Shown: positions 26,162 through 37,211 of the stretch, one piece after another | How the letters are laid out: every line of letters starts with the position of its first letter | How positions within the stretch are numbered: position 1 is the stretch's first letter | Notes under the pieces: generated by a model | Seen by the model: only the letters and a program-made list of their open reading frames with translations | The model's database searches: none | Told to the model about the DNA's origin: nothing | DNA from: Pedobacter cryoconitis | Lineage (GTDB): Bacteria > Bacteroidota > Bacteroidia > Sphingobacteriales > Sphingobacteriaceae | Length of the DNA stretch: 64,000 nucleotides | Reading direction: 5' to 3' | Assembly: GCF_014200605.1 (NCBI RefSeq) | Contig: NZ_JACHCE010000001.1 | Location: 124,001-188,000 of the forward strand | Made by a program: the position numbers and the translations under genes

Positions 26162-26196
26162 AAAGCCCCGGAATGCCAGTCCCGGAGCTTTGATTA
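26162..26196. terminator. Bidirectional terminator
   Basis: Stem AAAGC-CCGG pairs with CCGG-GCTTT with one bulged base on each side, between convergent genes. Confidence 0.65.
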
Positions 26197-26220
26197 ATTA
26201 TTCGTGCTATTTTTGGGTAT

Positions 26221-26412
26221 TTAACTGAGCGGTTCCCATCTGACAATTTCCGACCAGATGTCATACCATATTTTTTCATCTACCTTAAAAACATCCTCAT
26301 CAGCAAGGTAAACCCCCTCATGCCAAATGCCGTGCAGTTCTTCAATAACAATCTGAAAACGTACACGTTGGTTATTTGTAGGTAAGCTTTTATGATCCAG
26401 TCTGATTTCCAT
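26221..26412 (-). CDS. Small conserved-looking protein of unknown function
   Basis: 63 residues, acidic and aromatic-rich, with ELHGIWHEGVYLADEDVF and EKIWYDIWSEIVRWEPLS. I do not recognise a family. The balanced composition, a start directly divergent from the HTH gene (30-base gap) and a terminator after its stop suggest it is a real gene, possibly regulated with or by the HTH protein. No signal peptide or membrane helix. Confidence 0.55.
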   Translation of the reverse strand: MEIRLDHKSLPTNNQRVRFQIVIEELHGIWHEGVYLADEDVFKVDEKIWYDIWSEIVRWEPLS

Positions 26413-26442
26413 ACGCTATGTTTTTTTGCTTCATTCGTAGAC

Positions 26443-26685
26443 ATGGCGAAAACAACTTTTAAGAAAAGACGAAACCAGGAGGCAATCTTAATCGTTGGCC
26501 GCAATGTGAGAAAATTGCGGGAACTTAAAGGTTGGACCATCGCCGAATTTGCATTCAGATGTGAAGTAGATCCGCATCAGATTAGCAGGGTAGAGTTGGG
26601 ATTGACAGATTGTAACATTACAATGCTTGTATTGGTTGCTGAAAAGCTGGAGGTTGATATTTGTCTTTTTTTTCAAAAGGGATGA
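26443..26685 (+). CDS. Small XRE-type helix-turn-helix regulator
   Basis: 80 residues from ATG 26443. The single domain is a Cro/C1-type HTH: GRNVRKLRELKGWTIAEFAF, then CEVDPHQISRVELGLTDCNI (recognition helix) and a third helix LVLVAEKLEVDI. It is similar to solitary HTH regulators common in Pedobacter. The frame extends upstream to ATG 26392, but that would overlap the divergent small gene, so 26443 is chosen. Targets unknown; the divergent 63-aa gene is the obvious candidate. Confidence 0.82.
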   Translation: MAKTTFKKRRNQEAILIVGRNVRKLRELKGWTIAEFAFRCEVDPHQISRVELGLTDCNITMLVLVAEKLEVDICLFFQKG

Positions 26686-26800
26686 GTTTTGGTTTTAAGT
26701 CTGATTCTGTTATAAATCAAACGTTTGCGCAGTGTTATTAATCCGGTCTGTCTCTTTGTTTTTCTAAATTATAGGTATAAAACCTAAATCTATAGTACCT

Positions 26801-28003
26801 ATGAAAAATCTATCAAAAACCATGTTGCCATTCGGCCTGTCTGTTTATGCCCTGATACTTTTTACGGGCTGTTCAAAATCTTCAATTTCTCCTGTTGGTC
26901 AATCCTCAGCACAAACAGCTGTAACCGCTGTCAGTGGTGAAAATGCCGCACCTTCCCAGCATCTGTATTTCTCTTTCCCTTCGGATGCAATCCTTAAAAT
27001 GCACAAGATTAAAATCACTAAAACTGCAGATAAGGAATATTTCTCTGTGAATAATTTTTCGGGAGGATATAATGGGCTCCAGCAAACTCCGGATAAATCT
27101 TTTGGTACACCCAATATCTTAATTGCTTCTTTATGGGACCCTAATACGGCAGGGAAAATATATTCGAGGGTTGCTTATACTGGTGCAGGAACTGTTTCGA
27201 GCCGCTTTGGCGGAGAAGGGGATGGTTATAAAACTATTAATCCATATAAATGGGTAAAGGATACCTGGTATACTGTAGCGATTCGTGCCTGGAAGTTAAA
27301 TGGAGAACTTTTTATCGGTACGTTTATCCAAAATTTATCGACTGGTAACTGGTTCCATACTTCGACGCTTGCTATTCCTGAGCGAACAGCATTTTTGGGT
27401 TCAGGAAACGATGCTTTCCTGGAAAACTGGGATGGTACGAATGCTGCTGATGACGGACGTTTTGAAAGAAAAGCATTTTTTAAAGATTGCTGGAACCTTA
27501 ATACGGCCAATCAATGGCAAAAACATAGCAGCAGGTCTTTTAGTGCGAATGCAAATGATGCCGGCAGAAATGGAATTTATGACCGGAGTTTCAATGCCGG
27601 TTATGATGCAGCAGAAGATGCGTATTTTATGGAACATGGCGGGAATGTTAAACCTGCTGCAGCATTTGGAACTGGCAGGACACTGACGCTGCCTGTACAG
27701 ACTAATCAGGGCGATAAACCAGTATTGACTGTTGGTTCTGTTTATGGGGTTACAGCTAAGTATAATACTGGTGTGGTTACTGTAAACTGGAATGTAACGG
27801 CTAACCTTAGTCCTCAGTTTTCTTCAAAAGTTGAAATTCTGAATGCGTCCGGTTCGGTCGTACAAACCATTAATGAGGTACTGCCAGAGAAAAGAAAGGC
27901 TGTCATCAATACGGCATTGGGTAGTGGTCAGTACCAGCTGAGGATTACAATTACTGATATTTTTAATGGAGTGTCTGCTCCGGTTACTGTAAATATTCTA
28001 TAG
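26801..28003 (+). CDS. Secreted DUF3472-like lipoprotein
   Basis: 400 residues. Lipobox LILFTGC puts the lipidated Cys at about residue 24. The chain then resembles DUF3472 proteins (FSGGYNGLQQ, ILIASLWDPN, SRFGGEGDGYKT, KWVKDTWYTVAIRAW, FIGTFIQNLSTGNW), a beta-sandwich family often found with carbohydrate-active enzymes, and ends in an Ig-like beta domain (about 300-400). A carbohydrate-binding role is possible but not shown. Stands alone between the HTH gene and the YiiX-like gene, with its own terminator. Confidence 0.72.
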   Translation: MKNLSKTMLPFGLSVYALILFTGCSKSSISPVGQSSAQTAVTAVSGENAAPSQHLYFSFPSDAILKMHKIKITKTADKEYFSVNNFSGGYNGLQQTPDKSFGTPNILIASLWDPNTAGKIYSRVAYTGAGTVSSRFGGEGDGYKTINPYKWVKDTWYTVAIRAWKLNGELFIGTFIQNLSTGNWFHTSTLAIPERTAFLGSGNDAFLENWDGTNAADDGRFERKAFFKDCWNLNTANQWQKHSSRSFSANANDAGRNGIYDRSFNAGYDAAEDAYFMEHGGNVKPAAAFGTGRTLTLPVQTNQGDKPVLTVGSVYGVTAKYNTGVVTVNWNVTANLSPQFSSKVEILNASGSVVQTINEVLPEKRKAVINTALGSGQYQLRITITDIFNGVSAPVTVNIL

Positions 28004-28009
28004 TATTGC

Positions 28010-28045
28010 AGTGGTACTGGTCTTAACCGGTACCACTATATATTT
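28010..28045 (+). terminator. Terminator after the DUF3472-like gene
   Basis: AGTGGTAC-TGGT pairs with ACC-GGTACCACT around a short loop, followed by an AT-rich T run. Confidence 0.7.
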
Positions 28046-28066
28046 TTACGATCAGAATAAATATTT

Positions 28067-28678
28067 ATGAGAAGAGTGATATTGATAATTGCCGGTTTGA
28101 TCCTGTCTGCCGGGCTGCAGGCTAAAGTAAAGCCTGGTCTGGTAAGGGAAGGTGATCTTATTTTTCAAACCTCCTTATCTGCACAGAGTAAAGCTATTCA
28201 GCTGGCTACAAAATCTAAATATTCTCATTGTGGTATTATTTTTAAAGATAAGAATGGATATTATGTTCTGGAGGCAATCAGTAAAGTGAAGCGTACGCCT
28301 TTAGCACAGTGGATAGCCAGGGGTAAAGAGAAGAGTTTTGTTATTAAAAGATTGAAAAATGCAGATCAGGTGCTACAGCCAGAGGTTCTGGTGAAAATGA
28401 AACGTGCGGGTCAGTATTTTAGCGGCAAAAATTATGATTTAACTTTTGAATGGTCGGATGATCAAATCTATTGTTCAGAATTGATCTGGAAAATCTATCA
28501 GCGTGCTACAGGTCTTCAAATAGGAAAACTGGAAAAACTGAGGGATTTTGATTTATCAAATGATATTGTCACACAAAAAATGAAGTCCAGATATGGAAAT
28601 AAGGTTCCGTTAAATGAGACCGTAATTTCACCAGCTTCTATTTTTAATAGTAAACTGCTCAAAACGGTATCTATTTAA
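28067..28678 (+). CDS. YiiX/YebB-like NlpC/P60-type cysteine hydrolase
   Basis: 203 residues with a signal peptide ending LQA-K near residue 20. It has the permuted papain-like layout: EGDLIFQTSLSAQSKAIQLAT near the N-terminus, the His in YSHCGIIF, and the catalytic Cys in QIYCSELIWKIYQRATG. Relatives cleave peptide or acyl bonds in the envelope; the substrate is unknown. The signal peptide and small size suggest a periplasmic enzyme. Confidence 0.83.
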   Translation: MRRVILIIAGLILSAGLQAKVKPGLVREGDLIFQTSLSAQSKAIQLATKSKYSHCGIIFKDKNGYYVLEAISKVKRTPLAQWIARGKEKSFVIKRLKNADQVLQPEVLVKMKRAGQYFSGKNYDLTFEWSDDQIYCSELIWKIYQRATGLQIGKLEKLRDFDLSNDIVTQKMKSRYGNKVPLNETVISPASIFNSKLLKTVSI

Positions 28679-28709
28679 GCTAAAAGAAGCATTAAGCCGA
28701 AAATTAAGT

Positions 28710-29519
28710 TTATAAAAGGGCTATGGCCTGGCGGTTAATGTTAAATTCCTTTTGGAGTAAAACATGGAATACATCCTCATCAGCTATGGGCTGTTCGGTC
28801 TTAATCCCGTTTGAATTCACAATAAATTTTCCCTGGGTAATTGTTTTTCTGCCAGTTTCGGTCAATAAAGAACAAACTTTGTTTTTGGTGAAATTGGAAT
28901 CGGGGGATAATTGCTGGAAATAACAACTATGTGAGAAATCTTTTAACAGGAGCGGAGCAGTTGAGAAAATGTATTCCGGGAGATAAACTTCCTGAATCTC
29001 ATTGTACTTTTCAACCAGATAATACCAGGCATCTGGTTTTGTCAGTCTGAACTTACCGCAACGTTCAGTATGATAACTTTCTGAAGAGTGATTTCCAGTT
29101 GAATGGCTTTCTATATTAATTTTGAAAGGCTCTGAAATAAAATCCCCAAAACCAACATCCACTAAATAGGTGTCCTGTTCAAGCCTGACTAATAAAGCCA
29201 TATGGCTTGTTGGCGGCGAATAGGTCTTTGTATCTGAATGATATACTTTAGCACCGATAAGCTGTACATCGAAGCCCAGCTGTATAAGCAATTGCTGAAA
29301 GCTTCCGTTCAATTCATAACAAAAACCACCTCTTTGATGCTGCACGATTTTGGTATAGATCTTTTCTTCATCGAGTGTGATCCAGGTTTTCCAATGAATG
29401 TCCAGATTTTCAAAAGGAACATTTAACAAATGTGCTTTCATTAATTCCTGAAGTGAATTTAAATCAGCGGCAGGTTCTCCTTTATACTTTATTCTGTCCA
29501 GATATTCCTGTACTTGCAT
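28710..29519 (-). CDS. Arylamine N-acetyltransferase
   Basis: Transfers acetyl from acetyl-CoA to arylamines and hydrazines. 269 residues, with the catalytic triad visible as C67 in RGGFCYELN, H106 in PPTSHMALLV and D121 in VDVGFGD. N-terminal VPFENLDIHW is the usual family sequence. Convergent with the YiiX-like gene. The natural substrate is unknown; NAT homologues may act in secondary metabolism as well as xenobiotic inactivation. Confidence 0.93.
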   Translation of the reverse strand: MQVQEYLDRIKYKGEPAADLNSLQELMKAHLLNVPFENLDIHWKTWITLDEEKIYTKIVQHQRGGFCYELNGSFQQLLIQLGFDVQLIGAKVYHSDTKTYSPPTSHMALLVRLEQDTYLVDVGFGDFISEPFKINIESHSTGNHSSESYHTERCGKFRLTKPDAWYYLVEKYNEIQEVYLPEYIFSTAPLLLKDFSHSCYFQQLSPDSNFTKNKVCSLLTETGRKTITQGKFIVNSNGIKTEQPIADEDVFHVLLQKEFNINRQAIALL

Positions 29520-29654
29520 ATTTTTATTGATTAAATTGACCGGTTTTATGCTTTAATTCCGGTCAGCTAAATTAAAAAACCTCTGAATATTTGTTTCTGA
29601 AGTTAGCGGGTTAATTGACAAATTCGCGTAATTTTATAGAATACCCTCCTTTAG

Positions 29655-30593
29655 ATGAAAGAAACGGAAAAAACACTGGTTTTCAATAAACTTCTTGATC
29701 AGTATCAGTATCTCGGATTGACTGAAGAGTTTATTGATGAGGAAGCCGATTTTACGATTCATAACCTGAAGGATATCCATCAGGTTATTCCTTACCAGTC
29801 TCCGGTATACCGTACTAATTTCTTTTCTTTCGTTTTTGTGAAAGACGGCAGCGGAAAATACACAACCGATGAACTTGTTTTTGAGATCAGGCCAGGTACG
29901 ATATATTTTACCAATCCCGGACATTTTAAGTCTTATGAATGGCGAACGCTCGAAGAAGTATATCTGGTTACTTTAAGTGAGTCATTCCTGAAAGAAAATG
30001 TACATGCCGATATTTTTGATGAGTTTCCTTTTCTTTTAGCAGAAACAGTGCCACCAAGAGTGATAAAGCCTGATGTGTTTACTGAGTTTGAACAGCTCTA
30101 TCAGCAAATCAACAGGGCTTATTTTTCCAGATCTGTTTATAAGAACAGAATCATAGGAAACCTGTTTGTCGTGTTGCTTTTAAGGATCAAAGAATGTTTC
30201 TGGAAAGATTATAATCCGATTTATGAAGGGAACCGCAGTTCTCAGATTGTAAAAAACTTTAAAAAACTGCTGGAAAAGCATTACAGGCAATTAGCATCCG
30301 GCGAAGCCCAAATGATGTTCCGGGTTCAGGATTATGCAGATGCACAGCACCTGCATCCTAACTATCTGAATAATGTGATTAAAAGTAAAACCGGTAAAGC
30401 CATTGGCACATGGATTTCGGAGAAAACTATTGCTGAAGCCAAATCTATGCTGCAAAATTCTGCGATCTCTATTAAGGAAGTTGCTTACCGCTTAGGTTTT
30501 AGTGAATCTGCAAATTTCAGTAATTACTTTAAAAAGCATACCGGATTTTCTCCTGTTTTTTATCGCAAACAGCAATCGGGCACCACATCTTAG
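29655..30593 (+). CDS. AraC-family transcriptional regulator
   Basis: 312 residues: an N-terminal cupin-like sensing domain (FFSFVFVKDGSGKYTTDELVFEI, then RPGTIYFTNPGHF) and a C-terminal double HTH (HLHPNYLNNVIKSKTGKAIG and KEVAYRLGFSESANFSNYFKKHTGFSP). It is directly upstream of, and on the same strand as, two SDR genes, which are its likely targets; the ligand cannot be read from sequence. Confidence 0.92.
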   Translation: MKETEKTLVFNKLLDQYQYLGLTEEFIDEEADFTIHNLKDIHQVIPYQSPVYRTNFFSFVFVKDGSGKYTTDELVFEIRPGTIYFTNPGHFKSYEWRTLEEVYLVTLSESFLKENVHADIFDEFPFLLAETVPPRVIKPDVFTEFEQLYQQINRAYFSRSVYKNRIIGNLFVVLLLRIKECFWKDYNPIYEGNRSSQIVKNFKKLLEKHYRQLASGEAQMMFRVQDYADAQHLHPNYLNNVIKSKTGKAIGTWISEKTIAEAKSMLQNSAISIKEVAYRLGFSESANFSNYFKKHTGFSPVFYRKQQSGTTS

Positions 30594-30676
30594 ATATTTA
30601 TACTTTATCCTATAATCTTTATATTTTTCGGCATCAGCGATTCCTCATCTTTGTGGTGTAATTAAAACAAAGCATT

Positions 30677-31417
30677 ATGAAAACGCTAAACGGAAAAGTA
30701 ATTTTAGTAACAGGTGCATCAAGAGGAATAGGTGCAGCCATAGCACATCAGCTGGCAGGTGCAGGCGCAAAAATAATCGTTAACTATGCTGGTGGTAAGG
30801 AAGCTGCAGATGCAACAGTTGACGAGATCAAACAACTTGGTGGTGACGCATTTGCGGTTCAGGCAGATGTCAGCAAAGCAGACCAGGTGAAAAATCTATT
30901 TGATACAGCTATTGCACATTATGGTAAAATAGATGTGCTGGTTAACAACGCGGGTATCATGATGACCAAGCTAATTAAAGATACCACCGATGAAGATTTT
31001 ACCCGTCAGTTTGATATCAATGTCAAAGGGACTTTCAATACCATGCGTGAAGCTGCAACCCGTCTGGAAGATAAAGGCAGTGTGATTAATTTTTCTACTT
31101 CCGTAAACCGTATTATGTTACCTGGTTATGCAACTTATGTGGCGACCAAAGCAGCTGTTGAGCAATTGACACGTGTATTTTCTAAAGAAGTTGGCAGCCG
31201 TGGCATTAATGTCAATTCAATCTCTCCGGGCCCGACTAATACCGAATTGTTTACGAATGGTAAATCTGAAGAAGTTATAGCCAGGCTGGCTTCTCTTTCA
31301 TCTTTTAACCGGATCGGTGAACCTGAAGATATTGCGAAACTGGTTGTATTTCTGGCAAGTGATGAAGCCAAATGGATCAATGCTCAGAATATTGGGGCCA
31401 ATGGTGGTATGGCTTAA
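30677..31417 (+). CDS. SDR-family oxidoreductase
   Basis: Classical short-chain dehydrogenase, 246 residues: NAD(P)-binding TGASRGIGAAIA, NNAG, the catalytic Ser in NFSTSVNR and YxxxK in YATYVATKAAV, and a C-terminal NAQNIGANGG. ADVSKA after the second beta-strand is usual for NADP-type enzymes. Substrate unknown. Followed 39 bases later by a second SDR gene, probably cotranscribed and controlled by the AraC regulator upstream. Confidence 0.93.
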   Translation: MKTLNGKVILVTGASRGIGAAIAHQLAGAGAKIIVNYAGGKEAADATVDEIKQLGGDAFAVQADVSKADQVKNLFDTAIAHYGKIDVLVNNAGIMMTKLIKDTTDEDFTRQFDINVKGTFNTMREAATRLEDKGSVINFSTSVNRIMLPGYATYVATKAAVEQLTRVFSKEVGSRGINVNSISPGPTNTELFTNGKSEEVIARLASLSSFNRIGEPEDIAKLVVFLASDEAKWINAQNIGANGGMA

Positions 31418-31456
31418 TTAAGCCCGTTTTTCTTACCGATTATCATATTCAGTATC

Positions 31457-32209
31457 ATGTACGATTTAAAAAATAAAGTAGCCTTGATTACAGGCTCAGC
31501 AAGAGGTTTGGGTAAAGCTATCGCAGAACGTTATGCAGCTTTAGGCGCAGATATCGTCATCAATTATTCAAGAGATAAAGCATCCGCTGATGAAGTAGTT
31601 TCTACTATAGAAGCAATGGGCGTGAGGGTGCTGGCGGTTCAGGCAGATGTCAGTAAAGTTACAGACCTGGAACGCCTGTTTGCAGAAGCCATTGCTGCCT
31701 TTGGAAAAATAGACATTGTGGTTGCGAATGCAGGAATAGAAATGGTAGAAGTACCAGTAACTGACTTCACGGAAGAACAGTTTGACCGGCTTTTTGCGAT
31801 CAATACGAAAGGTAGTTATTTTACGATGCAACAGGCGGCGAAACACGTGTCAGATAACGGCAGGATCATTTATATCGCTTCCAGTACGACTGCATTTCCA
31901 GTGCCGGGGATGGCTGTTTATGGTGGCAGCAAAACTACACCACGTTACCTGGTTGATGTGCTTTCTAAAGAAATTGGGTACAAAGGGGTAACTGTAAATT
32001 CTATTATTCCGTTCGCAGTGGATAAGTCCGGTATCTTTGCCGAAGCTGGCAGTTATCCTGAACTGAGAAAACAATTGGTAGATAGCTGTCCAATGGGCAG
32101 ACTTGCAGAGGTTGAAGATGTTGCGAACCTTGCCGAGTTTTTTGCCAGTGACCTTTCTTCATTTGTTTCCGGTCAGCATTTACTGGTTAATGGCGGTGCA
32201 ACAAATTAA
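31457..32209 (+). CDS. SDR-family oxidoreductase
   Basis: 250 residues, paralogous to the preceding gene. Cofactor motif TGSARGLGKAIA, VANAGIE in place of the usual NNAG, and catalytic Y-GGS-K in MAVYGGSKTTPRYL. The NNAG-to-ANAG change is tolerated in the family. Together the tandem SDRs may carry out sequential or alternative reductions. Closed by a strong terminator. Confidence 0.93.
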   Translation: MYDLKNKVALITGSARGLGKAIAERYAALGADIVINYSRDKASADEVVSTIEAMGVRVLAVQADVSKVTDLERLFAEAIAAFGKIDIVVANAGIEMVEVPVTDFTEEQFDRLFAINTKGSYFTMQQAAKHVSDNGRIIYIASSTTAFPVPGMAVYGGSKTTPRYLVDVLSKEIGYKGVTVNSIIPFAVDKSGIFAEAGSYPELRKQLVDSCPMGRLAEVEDVANLAEFFASDLSSFVSGQHLLVNGGATN

Positions 32210-32236
32210 ATAGAGGATTGATAAAAACATATAATT

Positions 32237-32284
32237 AAAAAAGCTTTCTCCGTATATTCAGTATACAGAGAAAGCTTTTTGTGG
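32237..32284. terminator. Bidirectional terminator between SDR and GNAT genes
   Basis: AAAAAGCTTTCTC pairs with GAGAAAGCTTTTT, with an additional inner GTATA/TATAC stem. Confidence 0.85.
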
Positions 32285-32306
32285 AATGGCTTTTATTTAA
32301 AGGTTA

Positions 32307-32615
32307 TTAAAAAGGGTCTATGCCAGCATCCAGTATCCTGTTCCATTCTGTATGGCGTTTAAGATAAGCAACCACAAGAGGACATAAAGGAATCAGTTTA
32401 TAATCGTTTTCTTCCAGATAAGCCAGTGTCTTCTCTATAACTGCGGTTGCAGCACCTTTGCCTTTGAGTTCTTCGGGCGCTTCAGTATGGATCAGCCAGA
32501 TCTTTTTGCTTCTCTCTTTATAAGCTATAAAAGCAGTATAATCACCTACTTTGAGCTCAAAACGGTTGGCATCCTGATTCTTAACCAGGGGAATACTTAT
32601 ATATTCTTCATTCAT
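32307..32615 (-). CDS. Small GNAT-like N-acetyltransferase (YjdJ/Gtn-type)
   Basis: 102 residues: FELKVGDYTAFIAYKERSKKIWLIHTEAPEELKGKGAATAVIEKTL carries the acetyl-CoA loop (GKGAA) of the compact GNAT group represented by human GTLF/NATD1 and E. coli YjdJ. No substrate known. It lies 33 bases after the pirin gene on the same strand and may be cotranscribed. Confidence 0.87.
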   Translation of the reverse strand: MNEEYISIPLVKNQDANRFELKVGDYTAFIAYKERSKKIWLIHTEAPEELKGKGAATAVIEKTLAYLEENDYKLIPLCPLVVAYLKRHTEWNRILDAGIDPF

Positions 32616-32648
32616 ATCTTTTATAATTAATTCAATCGGCTCTGATTA

Positions 32649-33518
32649 TTAATTCAGTACGCCAAATTTTCCACTATTGAAATCTTCAATTGCCTGATGA
32701 ATTTCTTCTTGTGTATTCATTACAAATGGACCATAGCTGACAATGGGTTCATCAATAGGTTCGCCGCTTAATAACAAGATAACACTTTTCTGATTTGCTT
32801 TGATATGAATCTCTTCTCCACTATTCTCAAATAATACAAAGCTATGTTCTGCGGCAATTTCACCGTTGACCAGAATACTTCCGTTGACTACCAGTAAAGC
32901 GGTATTGTGCCCTGCATCAATTGAAGTAGTCAGCTCTCCGTCTTCATTCAATTGAATATCAAATAAATTTACCGGGGTATAAGTCTCAGCAGATCCTTTA
33001 GCCCCATTAAAGTTTCCTGCAATAACGTTCACTATCCCGGCTCCATCTGCTAATACTGCTTTTCCCATTCCGGCAGCTGTTAACGCCTGGTAATGTGCTT
33101 TCACGGATTTGTCCTTTTTAGGCAGATTGACCCATAACTGCACCATTTCGAACGGCCCTCCTTTTTTAGAGAAGGTTTCTTCATGGTATTCTTTATGAAG
33201 GATACCTTCGCCAGCTGTCATCCATTGTACGTCACCAGGATTGATAATTCCGCTATTGCCAGCACTGTCATTGTGCGCTACACTGCCCTGATAAGCGATA
33301 GTTACGGTCTCAAAACCTTTATGCGGATGCACGTCTACTCCTCTGATATGGTCAGAAGGGCCAAAATCATAGGCTGCATTAAAATCCATTAATAAAAACG
33401 GGCTGATCCTTCTTTTAGAAATATCCGCTCCGGGTATATAATTAAATACCCTGAATCCGTCACCCACCATGCCTGGCTGACCAGGTTTTGTCACGATTTT
33501 TTCAATTAACTTTTGCAT
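32649..33518 (-). CDS. Pirin-family protein
   Basis: Double cupin protein, 289 residues. Metal-binding HPHKGFETVTIAYQG and HKEYHEE are in the N-terminal cupin; the C-terminal cupin has the pirin_C-type sequence. Some bacterial pirins have quercetinase activity, others interact with metabolic enzymes; the role here is undetermined. A purine-rich AGGAGA lies just before the start, one of the few Shine-Dalgarno-like sites in the window. Confidence 0.93.
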   Translation of the reverse strand: MQKLIEKIVTKPGQPGMVGDGFRVFNYIPGADISKRRISPFLLMDFNAAYDFGPSDHIRGVDVHPHKGFETVTIAYQGSVAHNDSAGNSGIINPGDVQWMTAGEGILHKEYHEETFSKKGGPFEMVQLWVNLPKKDKSVKAHYQALTAAGMGKAVLADGAGIVNVIAGNFNGAKGSAETYTPVNLFDIQLNEDGELTTSIDAGHNTALLVVNGSILVNGEIAAEHSFVLFENSGEEIHIKANQKSVILLLSGEPIDEPIVSYGPFVMNTQEEIHQAIEDFNSGKFGVLN

Positions 33519-33669
33519 TTTATTTCTCCTTTTTTAGCAGATCAAAACCTATGGGTTAAAACATTTTAACAACATGATGTTCTGATTTTCGTTATACAAA
33601 GATAACCTGAACAGCGCCCTGAACGGTTGATGTAGGATAAGAAGTGCAGCACCCAAACGGAATTGTTTT

Positions 33670-33677
33670 TATCTTTG
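33670..33677 (+). promoter_or_regulatory. -7 promoter element four bases before the YyaL-like start
   Basis: TATCTTTG matches TAnnTTTG; ATG follows at 33682 after only four bases, predicting a leaderless or nearly leaderless mRNA. Confidence 0.42.
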
Positions 33678-33681
33678 TTTT

Positions 33682-35694
<2,013 letters not shown>

Positions 35695-35705
35695 ATAAGA
35701 TTCCA

Positions 35706-36206
35706 ATGAGTATTAAACCCAATACAGTAGTTTCATTAACGTACGAACTGCATACGACTAATGAAGAGGGACAACAAGTTTTCGTAGAAAAAGCTGATGA
35801 GCAAAATGCATTGGTTTTCTTATACGGTGCAGGCATGATGTTGCCTAAATTTGAAGAGCATTTAACTGGATTAAATGTTGGTGATGAATATAAATTTGAG
35901 TTAAGTGCTGCTGATGGTTACGGAGATTTAGATCCGGGAGCTTTCGCTGATTTACCAAAAGAAATGTTCAAAGATGTTGACCTGCCTAACGTAGGTGATG
36001 TTATTCCTTTACAGGATAACGAAGGAAATCATTTCAGAGCTGGTGTTACTGCTGTGCATGACACAACTATCTCTGTAGATCTTAACCACCCAATGGCTGG
36101 TAAAAACCTGATCTTTGGTGGTAAAATCCTTTCAGTACGTGAAGCAACTGAAGAAGAATTAAGTCACGGTCATGCACATGGTGCTGACGGACATGCAGGA
36201 CACTAA
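35706..36206 (+). CDS. slyD: FKBP-type peptidyl-prolyl isomerase, SlyD-like
   Basis: 166 residues: FKBP halves interrupted by an IF (insert-in-flap) chaperone domain. FLYGAGMMLPKFEEHLTGLNVGDEYKFELSAADGYG and DLNHPMAGKNLIFGGKIL are the SlyD signatures. The tail is His-rich (ELSHGHAHGADGHAGH), shorter than the Ni-binding tail of E. coli SlyD but suited to metal binding. It is convergent with the Fur-family gene and so lies next to the metal locus; a functional link is only suggestive. Confidence 0.92.
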   Translation: MSIKPNTVVSLTYELHTTNEEGQQVFVEKADEQNALVFLYGAGMMLPKFEEHLTGLNVGDEYKFELSAADGYGDLDPGAFADLPKEMFKDVDLPNVGDVIPLQDNEGNHFRAGVTAVHDTTISVDLNHPMAGKNLIFGGKILSVREATEEELSHGHAHGADGHAGH

Positions 36207-36220
36207 TCCTGATAAATTAT

Positions 36221-36258
36221 AAAAAAGGTGCAGCAATTAATTGCTGCACCTTTTTTTA
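36221..36258. terminator. Bidirectional terminator between slyD and the Fur-family gene
   Basis: Near-perfect palindrome with GGTGCAGCAATT/AATTGCTGCACC arms flanked by A6 and T7. Confidence 0.92.
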
Positions 36259-36290
36259 TGTCTGAGAATTTCTTCTGCTGTGGATTTTAA

Positions 36291-36722
36291 TTAGTTCTTT
36301 TTAACAGCCAGGTTACATTTCTCGCAAACTCCGTATGCAGTAGTATTCACAGTTTTTGCTGTAAAACCTTTTGGCATCGTGCTATGCGGAACGGCAACAT
36401 CCAGACAGTATATTTTATTGCAGCTTGTACAGTTAAAATGAATATGCTCATCATGGTGATGATCTTCGGAGCATGAAGCAGAACAGATTGCATAATTTGC
36501 AGTTCCATTCATATCCATAATCCTGTGCAGAATCCCTTTATCTTCATAGATATTCAATATCCGGTAAAGTGTTACCCTGTCAATTTCCTTACCCAGCTTT
36601 TTTTCAAGTTCAGGTTGTGAAATGGCGACAGTATCTAAAGCGATCTCTTCTAAAACACGAACTCTTTGTTTGGTATGTTTCAGTGAGTGTTCTTTTAATA
36701 TGTGAGTAGGGTCGATTTTCAT
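36291..36722 (-). CDS. Fur-family metalloregulator, probably Zur
   Basis: 143 residues: winged helix (TKQRVRVLEEI, REIDRVTLYRILNIYEDKGIL-like region) then a dimer/metal domain. The structural zinc site is C98-xx-C101 and C133-xx-C136; a His cluster DHHHDEHIHF (about 87-96) gives sensory ligands. As last gene of an operon with a His-loop ABC permease and a DUF3299 protein, and with a COG0523 GTPase divergent, a zinc sensor (Zur) is the best fit; Fur or a manganese sensor cannot be excluded by sequence. It starts 5 bases after the preceding stop. It probably binds the 15-bp operators at 39168-39309. Confidence 0.85.
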   Translation of the reverse strand: MKIDPTHILKEHSLKHTKQRVRVLEEIALDTVAISQPELEKKLGKEIDRVTLYRILNIYEDKGILHRIMDMNGTANYAICSASCSEDHHHDEHIHFNCTSCNKIYCLDVAVPHSTMPKGFTAKTVNTTAYGVCEKCNLAVKKN

Positions 36723-36727
36723 ATTTG

Positions 36728-37165
36728 TTAGATTGACTTTGCATTAACCAAAGCTATTGGCGGGTTATCCATTGCATTTCCCGCGCTTAACTTTAGCGTT
36801 CCTTTAATTGTTATCGTTTGATAGGTGAATTTAATCGGTTCAGCAAGCTCAACCATCACCATAATCGGTACGCCGTTTTTTCCGCAGAAATAACATTGGT
36901 TAATCGGCAGGGTAGACAGCATAAACTTTGTTTGTTTCATCCCGTCTTTAATCGGGACTAAATATCCTTCCAGCTCAAATGTCTTATTTGCATACTTTTT
37001 AATATCCGCATTGTAAATAGGAAACATCTGTGTATCCTTCACAATTTTGAAATCCACACTTCCAATAACGTCCCAGTTGCTAGAGGTAATCTGGTCATTG
37101 GGGTTGTGCTGGGCTTTCACTGCGAAACCTGAAAGTAAGAAAAATATAATGATCAATGATTTCAT
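36728..37165 (-). CDS. Secreted DUF3299-like protein
   Basis: 145 residues with a signal peptide (MKSLIIIFFLLSGFAVKAQ). The mature part has KTFELEGYLVPI and FMLSTLPINQCYFCGKNGVP, which fit DUF3299; the CxxC may bind metal or a redox partner. In Vibrio a DUF3299 protein belongs to the Zur-regulated zrg ABC system as I recall it, and the neighbours here match that arrangement. It lies between the permease (46-base gap) and the Fur-family gene (5-base gap). Role: probably a periplasmic accessory factor for metal transport; inference. Confidence 0.72.
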   Translation of the reverse strand: MKSLIIIFFLLSGFAVKAQHNPNDQITSSNWDVIGSVDFKIVKDTQMFPIYNADIKKYANKTFELEGYLVPIKDGMKQTKFMLSTLPINQCYFCGKNGVPIMVMVELAEPIKFTYQTITIKGTLKLSAGNAMDNPPIALVNAKSI

Positions 37166-37211
37166 CTGTTTATTTTATTTGTTATCAGATAGCATCTGAC
37201 CTGTTTAATAA

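Noticed and set aside
26221-26685. The 63-aa gene and divergent HTH gene as a toxin-antitoxin pair
   Set aside because: Divergent rather than same-strand operon, and the 63-aa protein has no toxin motif.
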